From assembly GCA_021272315.1 (NCBI GenBank), contig JAJSLI010000020.1, positions 17,917 through 81,916 on the forward strand: a stretch of 64,000 nt of DNA. The letters run 5' to 3'. This DNA is from Methylacidiphilales bacterium. Lineage in GTDB: Bacteria; Verrucomicrobiota; Verrucomicrobiia; Methylacidiphilales; UBA1321. Shown piece after piece: positions 8,421 to 16,521 of the stretch. A program made the position numbers and the translations under genes. The stretch's first letter is position 1. Each line of letters opens with the position of its first letter. The notes under the pieces are model-generated. The model had not been told where the DNA came from, searched no databases, and saw only the letters and a list, made by a program, of their open reading frames with translations.

Positions 8421-8651
8421 ATGAGCACCAGCAACGACCAGCCCCATCACGCCCTCGATCTGACCACCCAGGCCCGCGAGGCCGTTCGCAAAGTCAGCGG
8501 CCACCTCAACGAGCAGGCCAATGTCATCCGCGACGCCACCGCCGTCGTCCGCTACAACACCCAGGACTTCATCCAGAACAATCCCTGGCAGTCGGTCGCG
8601 ATTGCCGCGGGCATCGGGTTCCTGGTCGGCGTGGTCGTCTCGCGGCGCTGA
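8421..8651 (+). CDS. DUF883/ElaB-YqjD family small membrane-anchored protein
   Basis: The 76-residue protein has a long amphipathic helical N-terminal part. It ends in the typical family C-terminus: NNPWQSVAIAAGIGFLVG followed by VVVSRR, one C-terminal membrane segment with a basic end. ElaB, YgaM and YqjD of E. coli are inner-membrane proteins of this family that bind ribosomes in stationary phase. That role is known for the relatives and not shown here. It lies directly after the peroxiredoxin gene and before a strong terminator. Confidence 0.82.
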   Translation: MSTSNDQPHHALDLTTQAREAVRKVSGHLNEQANVIRDATAVVRYNTQDFIQNNPWQSVAIAAGIGFLVGVVVSRR

Positions 8652-8661
8652 TCCTCCGTTG

Positions 8662-8692
8662 TTGTGGCGGTCGGAGACCACCACAAGTTTTT
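8662..8692 (+). terminator. Intrinsic terminator after the peroxiredoxin/YqjD-like genes
   Basis: An 11-bp stem with one mismatch (8662-8672 pairing with 8676-8686, loop gga) is followed by gttttt. It lies between convergent genes and overlaps the last bases of lpxA, so it may act on both strands. Confidence 0.8.
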
Positions 8693-9494
8693 AACTCCCC
8701 GCCAAAGGCTCGGGCCGGATCACGCCGCGTTGCGTGGTCTTCAAGAATTCCACCAGCACCTTCACGTGCAGGTTGGCCGCGTCCTCCGACGCCACGATCC
8801 TCTCGATCGCCTGCGAAAAATTGAGCGTCCGGTCGGCCAGGATGCGGTAGGCGCGGCGCAGCGCCTTGATATCCGGATCGGGAAACCCGCGCCGCTTGAG
8901 CCCCACTTCGTTTACCCCGCGCAAAATCGCCGGATTGCCGTCCGCCACGAGATAGGGCGGCGCGTCCTGCACGATCTTCGTGCAGCCGCCGATGATCGCA
9001 TGCGCCCCGATCCGGCAGAACTGGTGTACCGCGCTCAGGCCGCTGATCACCGCGTAATCACCCACCGTCACGTGTCCGGCCAGCGTCGCATTGTTGGAAA
9101 AGATCGTCTTATTGCCCACCACGCAATTGTGGGCGACGTGCGAGTAGGCCAGGAACAGGTTCCCGTCCCCGATGACTGTCTTCTCGCCCGGACCGGTGGC
9201 GCGATGCACCGTCGAAAATTCACGAAAGACGTTCCCCTTGCCGATTTCGAGATAGGTCGGTTCGCCCAGGTACTTCAGGTCCTGCGTCTTGAAACCGATG
9301 GCCGTGTAGGGGAAAAAATCGTTGTGCGGTCCGATCCGGCTCGGACCGTCGATCGTGGCGTGATGCCCCACGTTCGTGCCATCCCCCAGTTCCACTCCGG
9401 CTCCGATCACCGCGTAAGCCCCGATCCTTACCCCCGCGCCCAACCGTGCCTTCGGATCGACCACGGCGGTGAGATGAATCAGCGACTCTGTCAT
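8691..9494 (-). CDS. lpxA: Acyl-[ACP]--UDP-N-acetylglucosamine O-acyltransferase
   Basis: This enzyme performs the first committed acylation of lipid A synthesis, moving a hydroxyacyl chain from ACP to UDP-GlcNAc. The 267 residues form a left-handed beta-helix of hexapeptide repeats (GAYAVIGAGVELGDGTNVG and many more). The catalytic His lies in YSHVAHNCVVG (His122, equivalent to E. coli His125). The C-terminal helical domain is present (DIKALRRAYRILADRTLNFS). It begins 9 bases after the lpxC/fabZ stop, in the same operon, and ends at the convergent terminator. Confidence 0.97.
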   Translation of the reverse strand: MTESLIHLTAVVDPKARLGAGVRIGAYAVIGAGVELGDGTNVGHHATIDGPSRIGPHNDFFPYTAIGFKTQDLKYLGEPTYLEIGKGNVFREFSTVHRATGPGEKTVIGDGNLFLAYSHVAHNCVVGNKTIFSNNATLAGHVTVGDYAVISGLSAVHQFCRIGAHAIIGGCTKIVQDAPPYLVADGNPAILRGVNEVGLKRRGFPDPDIKALRRAYRILADRTLNFSQAIERIVASEDAANLHVKVLVEFLKTTQRGVIRPEPLAGS

Positions 9495-9503
9495 GGCCGG
9501 CCT

Positions 9504-10820
9504 CTAGGCGTCGATGATCCCGAACATCAGCTCGGCTTCGGAAACGATTTCGTTTTTGACCCGGCAGACGCCCACGGCGCGGGCGATCTTGCCCCGCGAT
9601 TTCGTCAGTTCCACCTCGATGATCAACGTGTCGCCCGGCAGCACCGGTTTACGCCACTTCACCTTGTCGGCGCTCATGAAGTAACCGATTTTTCCGCTCA
9701 CGCCGGTGGCCCGGCTCAGGAGAATGCTGGCCACCTGCGCCATCGCCTCGATCTGCAGCACGCCGGGCATGACGGGGTGACCGGGAAAATGACCTGGGAA
9801 AAACGGCTCGTTTGCTGTCACCGCCTTCTGCCCGACCGCCTTGACGTTGCCTTCGAATCCCAGGATTCGGTCCACCATCAGGAAGGGGAACCGGTGCGGC
9901 AGGACCTTCATGATATCCTGCGCATCCATGATGCCGTCGCCTATCGGTGCGTGCTCGAACGGCATGCGCTGCGCCAGCCGCTGCTTGTACTGTTTGTAAA
10001 GTTCGCGAGCCAGTTCGACGTTGAGCGCGTGGCTCGGCTTCACCGCGTAGATGTGAGCCTTGAGCCGGCCCGGGAAAAGGCTCAGGTCGCCGATGATGTC
10101 GAGAATCTTGTGCCGGACAAACTCATCCTCGTAGCGGAGCGGTTCGCGGGAGAGGATCGCGTCGCCGCGGATGACCACGGCGTTCTCGAGGCTGCCTCCC
10201 TTGATCAGTCCCTTGTCCATGAGCGGCTGGACCTCCTCGTAAAAAACAAAGGTGCGGGCCAGCGCGATCTCCTTCGCGTAATTGCCTGTCTCGGGGTTCC
10301 ACGTGCGGTACTGCGTATGCTTGCCGAGATGATTTGCGTTGGTGCAGCTCACCTCGAAACGGTCGGAGGGCCACGCGATGATGTAGCCGCCGTCGCGGCC
10401 GGTCACGCGCACCGGTTCGTGCACCTCGTGCTCGGCCACCGTCGCGTCGAGTTCGTGCCGGCCGGCCTTGTCCAGCATTTCGATGAACTGCCGTGCGCTG
10501 CCATCGCCGATGGGCGGTTCGTTGGCGTCGATCTCGATCAGCGCATTGTCGATGCCGCAACCGCGCAGCGCCGAAAGCAGGTGCTCCACGGTGTGGATCT
10601 TCACGCTTCCCTCGCCAAGGGTCGTGGCCCGCTCGACCTGCTTGACGTTGTCGATGTGGGCGGTAACCGTCGGCTCGTCGGCCAGGTCAATCCGCTTGAA
10701 GACGTAGCCGCTGTTGGCCGGGGCGGGCTTGACCGTCAGGGCCACCTCCGCGCCCGTATGCAGGGCGGAACCCTTCACGGTCTGCGGTTCCTGCACGGTG
10801 GTTTGCTTAAGGCTGGCCAT
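9504..10820 (-). CDS. lpxC/fabZ: Bifunctional UDP-3-O-acyl-GlcNAc deacetylase / 3-hydroxyacyl-ACP dehydratase (LpxC-FabZ fusion)
   Basis: A 438-residue fusion. The N-terminal LpxC part (1 to ~285) is the zinc deacetylase of lipid A synthesis; zinc ligands are visible at His80 (TVEHLLSAL) and in RHKILDIIGDL (His237, Asp241). The C-terminal FabZ part (from ~297) has the dehydratase His309 in LPHRFPFLMVD and Glu358 in MPGVLQIEAMAQ. The fusion is characteristic of Bacteroidetes/Chlorobi and PVC bacteria. The ATG at 10820 is preferred to an upstream in-frame start at 10886, because residue numbering then matches E. coli LpxC within one position. It is followed by lpxA. Joining LpxC and FabZ places two enzymes that compete for hydroxyacyl-ACP in one chain. 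Confidence 0.96.
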   Translation of the reverse strand: MASLKQTTVQEPQTVKGSALHTGAEVALTVKPAPANSGYVFKRIDLADEPTVTAHIDNVKQVERATTLGEGSVKIHTVEHLLSALRGCGIDNALIEIDANEPPIGDGSARQFIEMLDKAGRHELDATVAEHEVHEPVRVTGRDGGYIIAWPSDRFEVSCTNANHLGKHTQYRTWNPETGNYAKEIALARTFVFYEEVQPLMDKGLIKGGSLENAVVIRGDAILSREPLRYEDEFVRHKILDIIGDLSLFPGRLKAHIYAVKPSHALNVELARELYKQYKQRLAQRMPFEHAPIGDGIMDAQDIMKVLPHRFPFLMVDRILGFEGNVKAVGQKAVTANEPFFPGHFPGHPVMPGVLQIEAMAQVASILLSRATGVSGKIGYFMSADKVKWRKPVLPGDTLIIEVELTKSRGKIARAVGVCRVKNEIVSEAELMFGIIDA

Positions 10821-10900
10821 GGAAACGTATACGCTACCTGTTTTGCCGCGGCCTTGGCAACCCTCGGTTCGCAGATAGGACCACAAGCCTCACCGGTTGC

Positions 10901-12196
10901 CTAACGCCGCAGGGCCCGAGCCAGAAGCGTAATAGGATGGACAACCTCGACCTTCACGCCCCGCGCGGCGAGCCCGTTCTGGATTTGGAGGAGACAGCCG
11001 GGATTGCCGGTGGCGACGACATTCGCTCCGGTGGCCGCGATGTGGTCGAGCTTGCGCTGTTGGAGTTTTCCCGCCATTTCGGGCTGGATGAGGTTGTAGA
11101 TGCCGGCGCTGCCGCAGCACCACATCGATTCGTCGAGGGGCACAAGGTCGAGCCCCGGGGTTTCAACGAGGAGTTTCCGGGGCTGCGCGGTGATTTTCTG
11201 GCCGTGGCAGAGATGGCAGGCGTCGTGGTAGGTGACGCGGACCCTGGCGCCGGTCGAAGCGGATGATTTTTCGCTCGGCTGGTAACCGATTTCGACCAGC
11301 CATTCGCTGATATCGCGGACCTTTTCGCTCCACTGGCGGGCCTTGCCAGCGTAGGCGGGATCGTCATGGAGAAGGCGGTCGAAATGCTTGAGATGCGAAC
11401 CGCACCCGGCGGCGTTGGTGATGATGGCGTCGAGCCGGTCGAGATCGAAGCAGTCCAGCAGACGCCGAGCGTAGTCCCCGGCCATTTTGTACTCGCCGTT
11501 GTGGGCGTGGAGCGATCCGCAGCAGGCCTGGTGCGGCGGTGTGACCACGGCGCAGCCGGCGGCCAGGAGGACATCGGCGGTATCACGGTTGACGTCACTG
11601 TAGACAAGGTCCTGCACGCAGCCGGTAAGAAGCCCGACCCGGTAACGCGCCCGGCTCGCCGGTTTTTCCTCCGGCGCGATCAGTTCGGGCGAAAATCGGC
11701 GGTGGATGACCGGCGTTTTGCCTTCGAGATCTCGGAGCGATTTCGGCAGAAGGCGGAGCAGGCCGGAAATACGGAGGAGTTTTTGGACACCGAGATCTTG
11801 GTAGAGCCAAAGGAGGCGTCCTGCGAAACGAAGCCGCCCTTGTCGGCGAAAGAGAAAGCCGAGGAGAAAGCCGCGCAGGAGCCGCCGCGGGACCGAATCG
11901 AGCGCCCGGCTCCGTTCCGCCTCGGCGCGAGCCATTTCGAAGAGGTGGGTATAGTCGACGCCAGCGGGACAGGCGGTTTCGCAGGCGAGGCAGCCGAGGC
12001 AGAAGTACATTTCGTCGGCAAAGGCTTTTCGGGCCTCAAGCTTTCCGTCGGCGATGGCGCGCATGAGGGCGATGCGCCCCCGGGGACTATTGCGCTCGAT
12101 CTTGGTCTCGACATAGGTCGGGCATGTGGGCAGGCACATGCCGCAATGCATGCATTGCTGGACGACGGAGTAGTCGAGATCTGCCAAATAACTCAC
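10901..12196 (-). CDS. glcF: Glycolate oxidase iron-sulfur subunit-like protein
   Basis: The protein has two 4Fe-4S ferredoxin motifs, C15-x2-C18-x2-C21-x3-CP and C66-x2-C69-x2-C72-x3-CP. Two CCG domains follow (HQACCGSLHAHNG and MWCCGSAGIYNL), the arrangement of GlcF and related (S)-2-hydroxyacid dehydrogenase electron-transfer subunits. No GlcD/GlcE flavoprotein partner is next to it, so the substrate is not certain. There is no ATG near the N-terminus. A GTG at 12196 or a TTG at 12187 is likely, the latter well spaced from gaggg. The longer frame to 12388 would run into the divergent bcp gene. About 430 residues, normal for the family. Confidence 0.87.
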   Translation of the reverse strand: MSYLADLDYSVVQQCMHCGMCLPTCPTYVETKIERNSPRGRIALMRAIADGKLEARKAFADEMYFCLGCLACETACPAGVDYTHLFEMARAEAERSRALDSVPRRLLRGFLLGFLFRRQGRLRFAGRLLWLYQDLGVQKLLRISGLLRLLPKSLRDLEGKTPVIHRRFSPELIAPEEKPASRARYRVGLLTGCVQDLVYSDVNRDTADVLLAAGCAVVTPPHQACCGSLHAHNGEYKMAGDYARRLLDCFDLDRLDAIITNAAGCGSHLKHFDRLLHDDPAYAGKARQWSEKVRDISEWLVEIGYQPSEKSSASTGARVRVTYHDACHLCHGQKITAQPRKLLVETPGLDLVPLDESMWCCGSAGIYNLIQPEMAGKLQQRKLDHIAATGANVVATGNPGCLLQIQNGLAARGVKVEVVHPITLLARALRR

Positions 12197-12302
12197 TCCC
12201 TCCAAAATGGCAGCCCCACCAGACCAGACAAGCCGGGAGTGCGCGGCCGGCCTGCTCTGGAGCGGTTGACAGAAGCGGAAGCGGTGCTTGCTTTCTGGGA
12301 CT

Positions 12303-12761
12303 ATGAGCGAACTGAAGGTGGGCGCGAAGGCTCGGGCGTTTTCCGCCCCGGACCAGTCGGGGACGGTGGTTTCCCTGGACGATTTCAAGGGGAAAACGGT
12401 GGTGCTTTATTTTTATCCGAAGGATGACACGCCGGGCTGCACGACCGAAGCTTGCTCGTTTCGGGACGAGTTTGCGGCCATCCGGAAGAAGGGTGCTGTG
12501 GTCCTCGGAGTGAGCCCCGACGACGCCGAGTCGCACGCAAAGTTTGTCCGGAAATTTTCGCTGCCATTCACGCTGCTGGCCGACGAGGACCGCAAGATCG
12601 CGGAAGCCTACGGGGTGTGGGTCGAGAAAAGCATGTACGGGAAGAAGTACATGGGCGTGGAGCGAAGCACGTTCGTGATCGACGGCGGCGGCAGGCTCAA
12701 GGCGGTTTATCGCAAGGTGAAGCCGGCGGAGCACGTCGCGGAGTTGCTGGCCGATTTATAG
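12303..12761 (+). CDS. bcp: Thioredoxin-dependent thiol peroxidase (BCP-type peroxiredoxin)
   Basis: The 152 residues carry the BCP motif YPKDDTPGCTTEACSFRD: Cys46 peroxidatic, Cys51 resolving. This is the atypical 2-Cys arrangement with Cys five residues apart. The C-terminal block GVERSTFVIDGGGRLK is also conserved. It reduces peroxides with thioredoxin in the cytoplasm. The ATG at 12303 was chosen because the protein then begins as the family does; an upstream start at 12288 adds 5 residues. It diverges from glcF, sharing a ~105-base promoter region. Confidence 0.95.
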   Translation: MSELKVGAKARAFSAPDQSGTVVSLDDFKGKTVVLYFYPKDDTPGCTTEACSFRDEFAAIRKKGAVVLGVSPDDAESHAKFVRKFSLPFTLLADEDRKIAEAYGVWVEKSMYGKKYMGVERSTFVIDGGGRLKAVYRKVKPAEHVAELLADL

Positions 12762-12911
12762 CTTCCGTGCAGGTAACAATAGCGTCCGACCAATCTGGAG
12801 CCCTAAACTTGTTTCCCAAGCACTCTCTTTGGGCGAAGTGTTACTGCCGTCCGCAAGAACCCGCTTAAAAATCCCTTGGCAAAGGGACGGCATCGCCGCC
12901 AACATCAAATC

Positions 12912-14225
12912 ATGTCAGCCGAATTGTTCGCCAATGCGTCGCTGTACACGCCGCCGGAGCCGGAATCGCTGGAGAAACTCGACATCAACCAGCATGTGAT
13001 CACGGGACTGGTCCTGCGGCTGATGCATGTGAACAATTCGATGGTGGCGCACGAAATTGCGGCTGAAGTCTGCCTGCCATTCTTTCAGGTCATCGAGCCG
13101 ATCCTGAATACGCTGCGGGACAACCGTCTCATTGAGATTACGCGGGGAGACATGGCGGCGATTTCGTACGTTTATACGATCACCGAGGTGGGCCGCAATC
13201 GCGCCATGCAATATTTCGAGCAGACGACCTATATGGGGCCGGCGCCGGTCTCGGTCGAGACCTACGTGCAGGTCATTGCGGAGCAGACCCTCAAGAACAG
13301 CACAGTACACGCGGACCATCTGCGCGACGCTTTCCGCGGGTTGATTTTTGATGAGAAAATTTTCGACATGGTGGGGCCGGCGGTCAACTCGGGCCGGTCC
13401 ATCTTTCTCTACGGGCCTCCCGGCAACGGCAAGACCTCCATTTGCGAGCGGATTGTGAAAGCGTTCGGCGGATCGATCTTCATCCCCTACGCCGTCGAGG
13501 TGAAAGGATCGATCATCAAGGTCTTCGACGAGTACAATCACAAGGAGATTCCACCTGCCTCAGACATGCGGGTGCAGGGGAAATACGACCGGCGCTTCCG
13601 GCTGATCGAGCGCCCCGTCATCATCGTGGGCGGCGAGCTGACGATGGAATCGCTCGACTTGGTCTGGAACGAGGAATCGCGCTTTTACGAGGCGCCGTTC
13701 CAGATGAAGGCAAATGGCGGCGCGTTCATGGTGGACGACTTTGGCCGGCAGCGGATCGATCCCAAGACAATGCTGAACCGGTGGATCGTGCCGCTGGAAA
13801 AACGCACGGACTTCCTGACGCTGCATACCGGGACGAAGATCGAGGTGCCGTTTGACGAATTGATCGTCTTCTCGACCAACCTCAATCCGCGCGACCTGGT
13901 GGACGATGCGTTCCTGCGGCGGATTCGTTACAAGATTCCGATCAACGACCCGACGCATGAGAACTTCCGGGCCATCTGGCGCATCGTGAGCGAAACGAAG
14001 GGCGTTCCCTATGCGGACGAAATCGTCGATTACTTCGTCGAAAAACACATGCGGAGTTTCGGGCGTCCGCTGCGCGGCTGTCTGCCGCGCGACATCCTGG
14101 ACAACATCCTCGACGTTTGCCGTTACCGGCAGATCGAGCCGACGGTGACCGCGGAGATGCTGGACGACGCCGCGGAGTCCTACTTCGTGAAGTTCGACGA
14201 CAAGAATTATTCAGCGTTGAAGTAA
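12912..14225 (+). CDS. AAA-family ATPase with N-terminal winged-helix-like region
   Basis: The product has 437 residues. Residues ~20-105 look like a winged helix: helices, then a basic beta-hairpin region with ITRGDMAAISYVYTITEVG. A single P-loop ATPase domain follows, with Walker A GPPGNGKTS (168-176) and Walker B FMVDD (272-276). Sensor/arginine-finger-like features are STNLNPRDLVDDAFLRRI, and the C-terminal lid is GRPLRGCLPRDILDNILD. Proteins of this architecture are widespread in PVC bacteria and cyanobacteria and have no settled function. It stands alone between bcp and gatC. The ATG at 12912 is preferred over a TTG at 12876. Confidence 0.85.
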   Translation: MSAELFANASLYTPPEPESLEKLDINQHVITGLVLRLMHVNNSMVAHEIAAEVCLPFFQVIEPILNTLRDNRLIEITRGDMAAISYVYTITEVGRNRAMQYFEQTTYMGPAPVSVETYVQVIAEQTLKNSTVHADHLRDAFRGLIFDEKIFDMVGPAVNSGRSIFLYGPPGNGKTSICERIVKAFGGSIFIPYAVEVKGSIIKVFDEYNHKEIPPASDMRVQGKYDRRFRLIERPVIIVGGELTMESLDLVWNEESRFYEAPFQMKANGGAFMVDDFGRQRIDPKTMLNRWIVPLEKRTDFLTLHTGTKIEVPFDELIVFSTNLNPRDLVDDAFLRRIRYKIPINDPTHENFRAIWRIVSETKGVPYADEIVDYFVEKHMRSFGRPLRGCLPRDILDNILDVCRYRQIEPTVTAEMLDDAAESYFVKFDDKNYSALK

Positions 14226-14333
14226 GCAGCCTGTGGATGCCGTGACCTACCGTACCCCCGGATTTCTTTTCATGGTGAAATAGAAGAAAAAACGCTTGTC
14301 CGTTTTCAACGAACGGAAGAGCATTGACGGTTT

Positions 14334-14627
14334 ATGGCCAATCCCTCTTCCGACAGCATCGACGTGACCTATGTTGCCGACCTGGCGCGGCTGAAACTTT
14401 CAGCCGAAGAAACGGCGACGTTTCAGAAACAACTGGGCGATGTGCTTGGCTACGTGAGCCAGCTTAAAGAAGTCGATGTGTCGAAAGTGTCATTGCTGGG
14501 CGACGCTGACTTGGAAAACCGCCTGCGCACCGACGAGGTGCGGGCGAGCCTGCCCGTGGCCGAAGCGCTGGCCAACGCGCCGAAGCAGGAAAACAACCTT
14601 TTCGTCGTACCCAAGATTGTCGAGTAA
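14334..14627 (+). CDS. gatC: Asp-tRNA(Asn)/Glu-tRNA(Gln) amidotransferase subunit C
   Basis: This 97-residue GatC wraps around GatA and stabilises the GatCAB complex. It shows the family N-terminus VTYVADLARLKLSAEE, then FQKQLGDVLGYVSQLKEVDV and the typical C-terminus RADEV-like segment (LRTDEVRASLPVAEAL) ending NNLFVVPKIVE. It begins the gatC-gatA-gatB group; gatA starts 23 bases later. A short inverted repeat (tccgtt/aacgga) lies in the 108 bases before it, without a T-run. Confidence 0.95.
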   Translation: MANPSSDSIDVTYVADLARLKLSAEETATFQKQLGDVLGYVSQLKEVDVSKVSLLGDADLENRLRTDEVRASLPVAEALANAPKQENNLFVVPKIVE

Positions 14628-14650
14628 CGGAGCGGGCCTGGATTTTTTTC

Positions 14651-16090
14651 ATGGAAACAACGAGCCTGACGATTCCGGAACTGCGGCAGAAACTCTCTTC
14701 GGGCGCAATCCGTCCGCGCGAGGTGGTCGATCAACTGGCGGCGCGGATCGCGGCGGTCGATCCGAAGGTGAAGGCCTACCTGCACGTCGACGCGGAAAAG
14801 GCGCGCGCCGCGGCGGACTCCGCGAACCCGGCCCTGCCGCTGGGCGGGGTGCCGATTGCGGTCAAGGACGTGATCAACGTGAAGGGCGATCCCTGCACCT
14901 GCGCGTCAAAAATCCTCGAAGGCTACGTCGCCCCGTATGACGCGACCGTGATCGCCAAGCTGCGTGAGGCGGGCGCGATTCTTTTTGGCCGGACGAACAT
15001 GGACGAGTTTGCCATGGGTTCCTCGACGGAAAATTCGTCCTGGGGTCCGACGCATAATCCCTGGGACCTCGACCGCATTCCCGGCGGAAGCAGCGGCGGT
15101 TCGGCCGCGGCCGTGGCCGGACACGAGGCTTTCGTCGCGCTGTGGACCGACACGGGCGGCTCGATCCGCCAACCCGCGGCGCTCTGCAGTTGCGTGGGGC
15201 TGAAGCCGACCTACGGGCGCGTGTCGCGTTACGGACTGACCGCCTTCGCCTCCAGCCTCGACCAAATCGGGACGTTCAGCAAAACGGTGGAGGAAGCGGC
15301 GCTGCTGCTGGAAATCATCGCCGGCCACGACACCCGCGACAACACGAGCGTGAACCGGTCCGTACCAAAATACGCGGCGTCGCTGGGAATGGGCGTGAAG
15401 GGACTGCGGCTCGGCGTGCCGAAGGAATACTTCATCGCGGGGATCGATCCGGAGGTCGAAAAAGCCGTGCGCGCGGCCATCGACGCGTACCGCGGCCAGG
15501 GAGCGGAAATCGTGGAGGTCTCGCTGCCTCATACGCAATACGCCGTGGCGGTCTACTACATCATCGCGACCGCCGAGGCCTCGGCAAACCTGGCGCGGTT
15601 CGACGGCGTGCGCTACGGACGGCGGGCGAAGAACCCGAAGGACATTCTCGACCTCTACCGGCGGACGCGGGCGGAGGGTTTCGGCGCCGAGGTGAAGCGG
15701 CGCATCATTCTCGGCACCTACGTCCTGAGTTCCGGCTATTACGACGCCTATTACAACCGCGCGCAGAAAGTGCGGCACCTGATCGCCGACGACTTCCGCC
15801 AGGCGTTCAAGAAGTGCGACGCGCTGCTGACCCCGACCTCGCCGACGCCGGCGTTCAAGCTCGGCGAACGGACCCAGGACCCGCTGCAGATGTACCTGGC
15901 CGATATTTTCACCATCGCCGTGAACCTGGCCGGAATTTGCGGCGTCTCCATCCCATGCGGATTCACCTCGGGCAAATTGCCCATCGGCCTGCAGATCATC
16001 GGGCCGAAGTGGGGCGAGGAGACGATGCTGCGCGTGGCCCACGCCTACGAACAGGCGACGCCCTGGCACAAGGAGAAGCCGCCGTTGTGA
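14651..16090 (+). CDS. gatA: Asp-tRNA(Asn)/Glu-tRNA(Gln) amidotransferase subunit A
   Basis: This 479-residue amidase-signature enzyme releases ammonia from glutamine for the transamidation of Glu-tRNA(Gln) or Asp-tRNA(Asn). The Ser-cisSer-Lys triad is intact: Lys72 in VPIAVKDVIN, Ser147 in PGGSSGGSAAAVAG and nucleophile Ser171 in TDTGGSIRQPA. The C-terminal GatA features LPTSPTPAF-like (LTPTSPTPAFKLG) and GLQIIGPKWGEETMLRVAHAYEQ are present. The stop TGA overlaps the ATG of an unrelated secreted protein gene (TGATG), which in turn overlaps gatB. Confidence 0.97.
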   Translation: METTSLTIPELRQKLSSGAIRPREVVDQLAARIAAVDPKVKAYLHVDAEKARAAADSANPALPLGGVPIAVKDVINVKGDPCTCASKILEGYVAPYDATVIAKLREAGAILFGRTNMDEFAMGSSTENSSWGPTHNPWDLDRIPGGSSGGSAAAVAGHEAFVALWTDTGGSIRQPAALCSCVGLKPTYGRVSRYGLTAFASSLDQIGTFSKTVEEAALLLEIIAGHDTRDNTSVNRSVPKYAASLGMGVKGLRLGVPKEYFIAGIDPEVEKAVRAAIDAYRGQGAEIVEVSLPHTQYAVAVYYIIATAEASANLARFDGVRYGRRAKNPKDILDLYRRTRAEGFGAEVKRRIILGTYVLSSGYYDAYYNRAQKVRHLIADDFRQAFKKCDALLTPTSPTPAFKLGERTQDPLQMYLADIFTIAVNLAGICGVSIPCGFTSGKLPIGLQIIGPKWGEETMLRVAHAYEQATPWHKEKPPL

Positions 16091-16521
16091 TGAAAACAGG
16101 AATTGTTTCGTTGATGGCCCTCATGAGCTTCGGCTGTGCACATGCCGACAGTGCCATTCCCGGCGATCATTTTTTTACCAAGGCGCTGCCAGAACCGGAT
16201 CGCGCCCAAGTCATCTTAAGCAATACCAGTAAAAACATCGCAGCTGTGCTACTGGGTAAAGACGCACGTTATTTGGCTTCGCTCGTGCGAGAGCAAACCG
16301 TCGGAGACTTTGGAATGAGATGTAATAACCCTCAATACACGCTATGGTTTTTTCGTAGCGGTAAGTTGATTGCAAGCGAAACAATTTGTTTCCAATGCCA
16401 TTGGATATGGCCAATCAACTCCGATATGCACGTCGTGTCTTCTCCTGAGGGTTTTGATATTAGCACGCCCCAAGCTGCGGAATTAGCCGCATATCTTAAA
16501 AAAATCGCTCCGCCAGAATGA
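16090..16521 (+). CDS. Small secreted Cys-containing protein coupled between gatA and gatB
   Basis: This 143-residue protein has an N-terminal signal sequence of about 19 residues ending AHA, a signal peptidase I site; Cys16 gives an alternative, atypical lipobox SFGC. The mature part has CNNPQYTLWFF (Cys78) and ETICFQCHW (Cys100, Cys103), a C...CxxC pattern also seen in a widespread family of small exported hypothetical proteins. It overlaps gatA by 1 base (TGATG) and gatB by 4 bases (ATGA). Its AT-rich codons differ from both gat genes. It has no obvious link to tRNA charging and looks like a later insertion that kept translational coupling. Function unknown. Confidence 0.75.
   Translation: MKTGIVSLMALMSFGCAHADSAIPGDHFFTKALPEPDRAQVILSNTSKNIAAVLLGKDARYLASLVREQTVGDFGMRCNNPQYTLWFFRSGKLIASETICFQCHWIWPINSDMHVVSSPEGFDISTPQAAELAAYLKKIAPPE

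Noticed and set aside
8664-10904. 746-codon open frame on the plus strand
   Set aside because: It is antisense to lpxA and lpxC/fabZ, both with full catalytic motifs; the antisense product is His/Arg-rich without domains.
14281-14320. Inverted repeat tccgtt/aacgga before gatC as terminator of the AAA ATPase gene
   Set aside because: Six-base stem without a T-run; could be chance.
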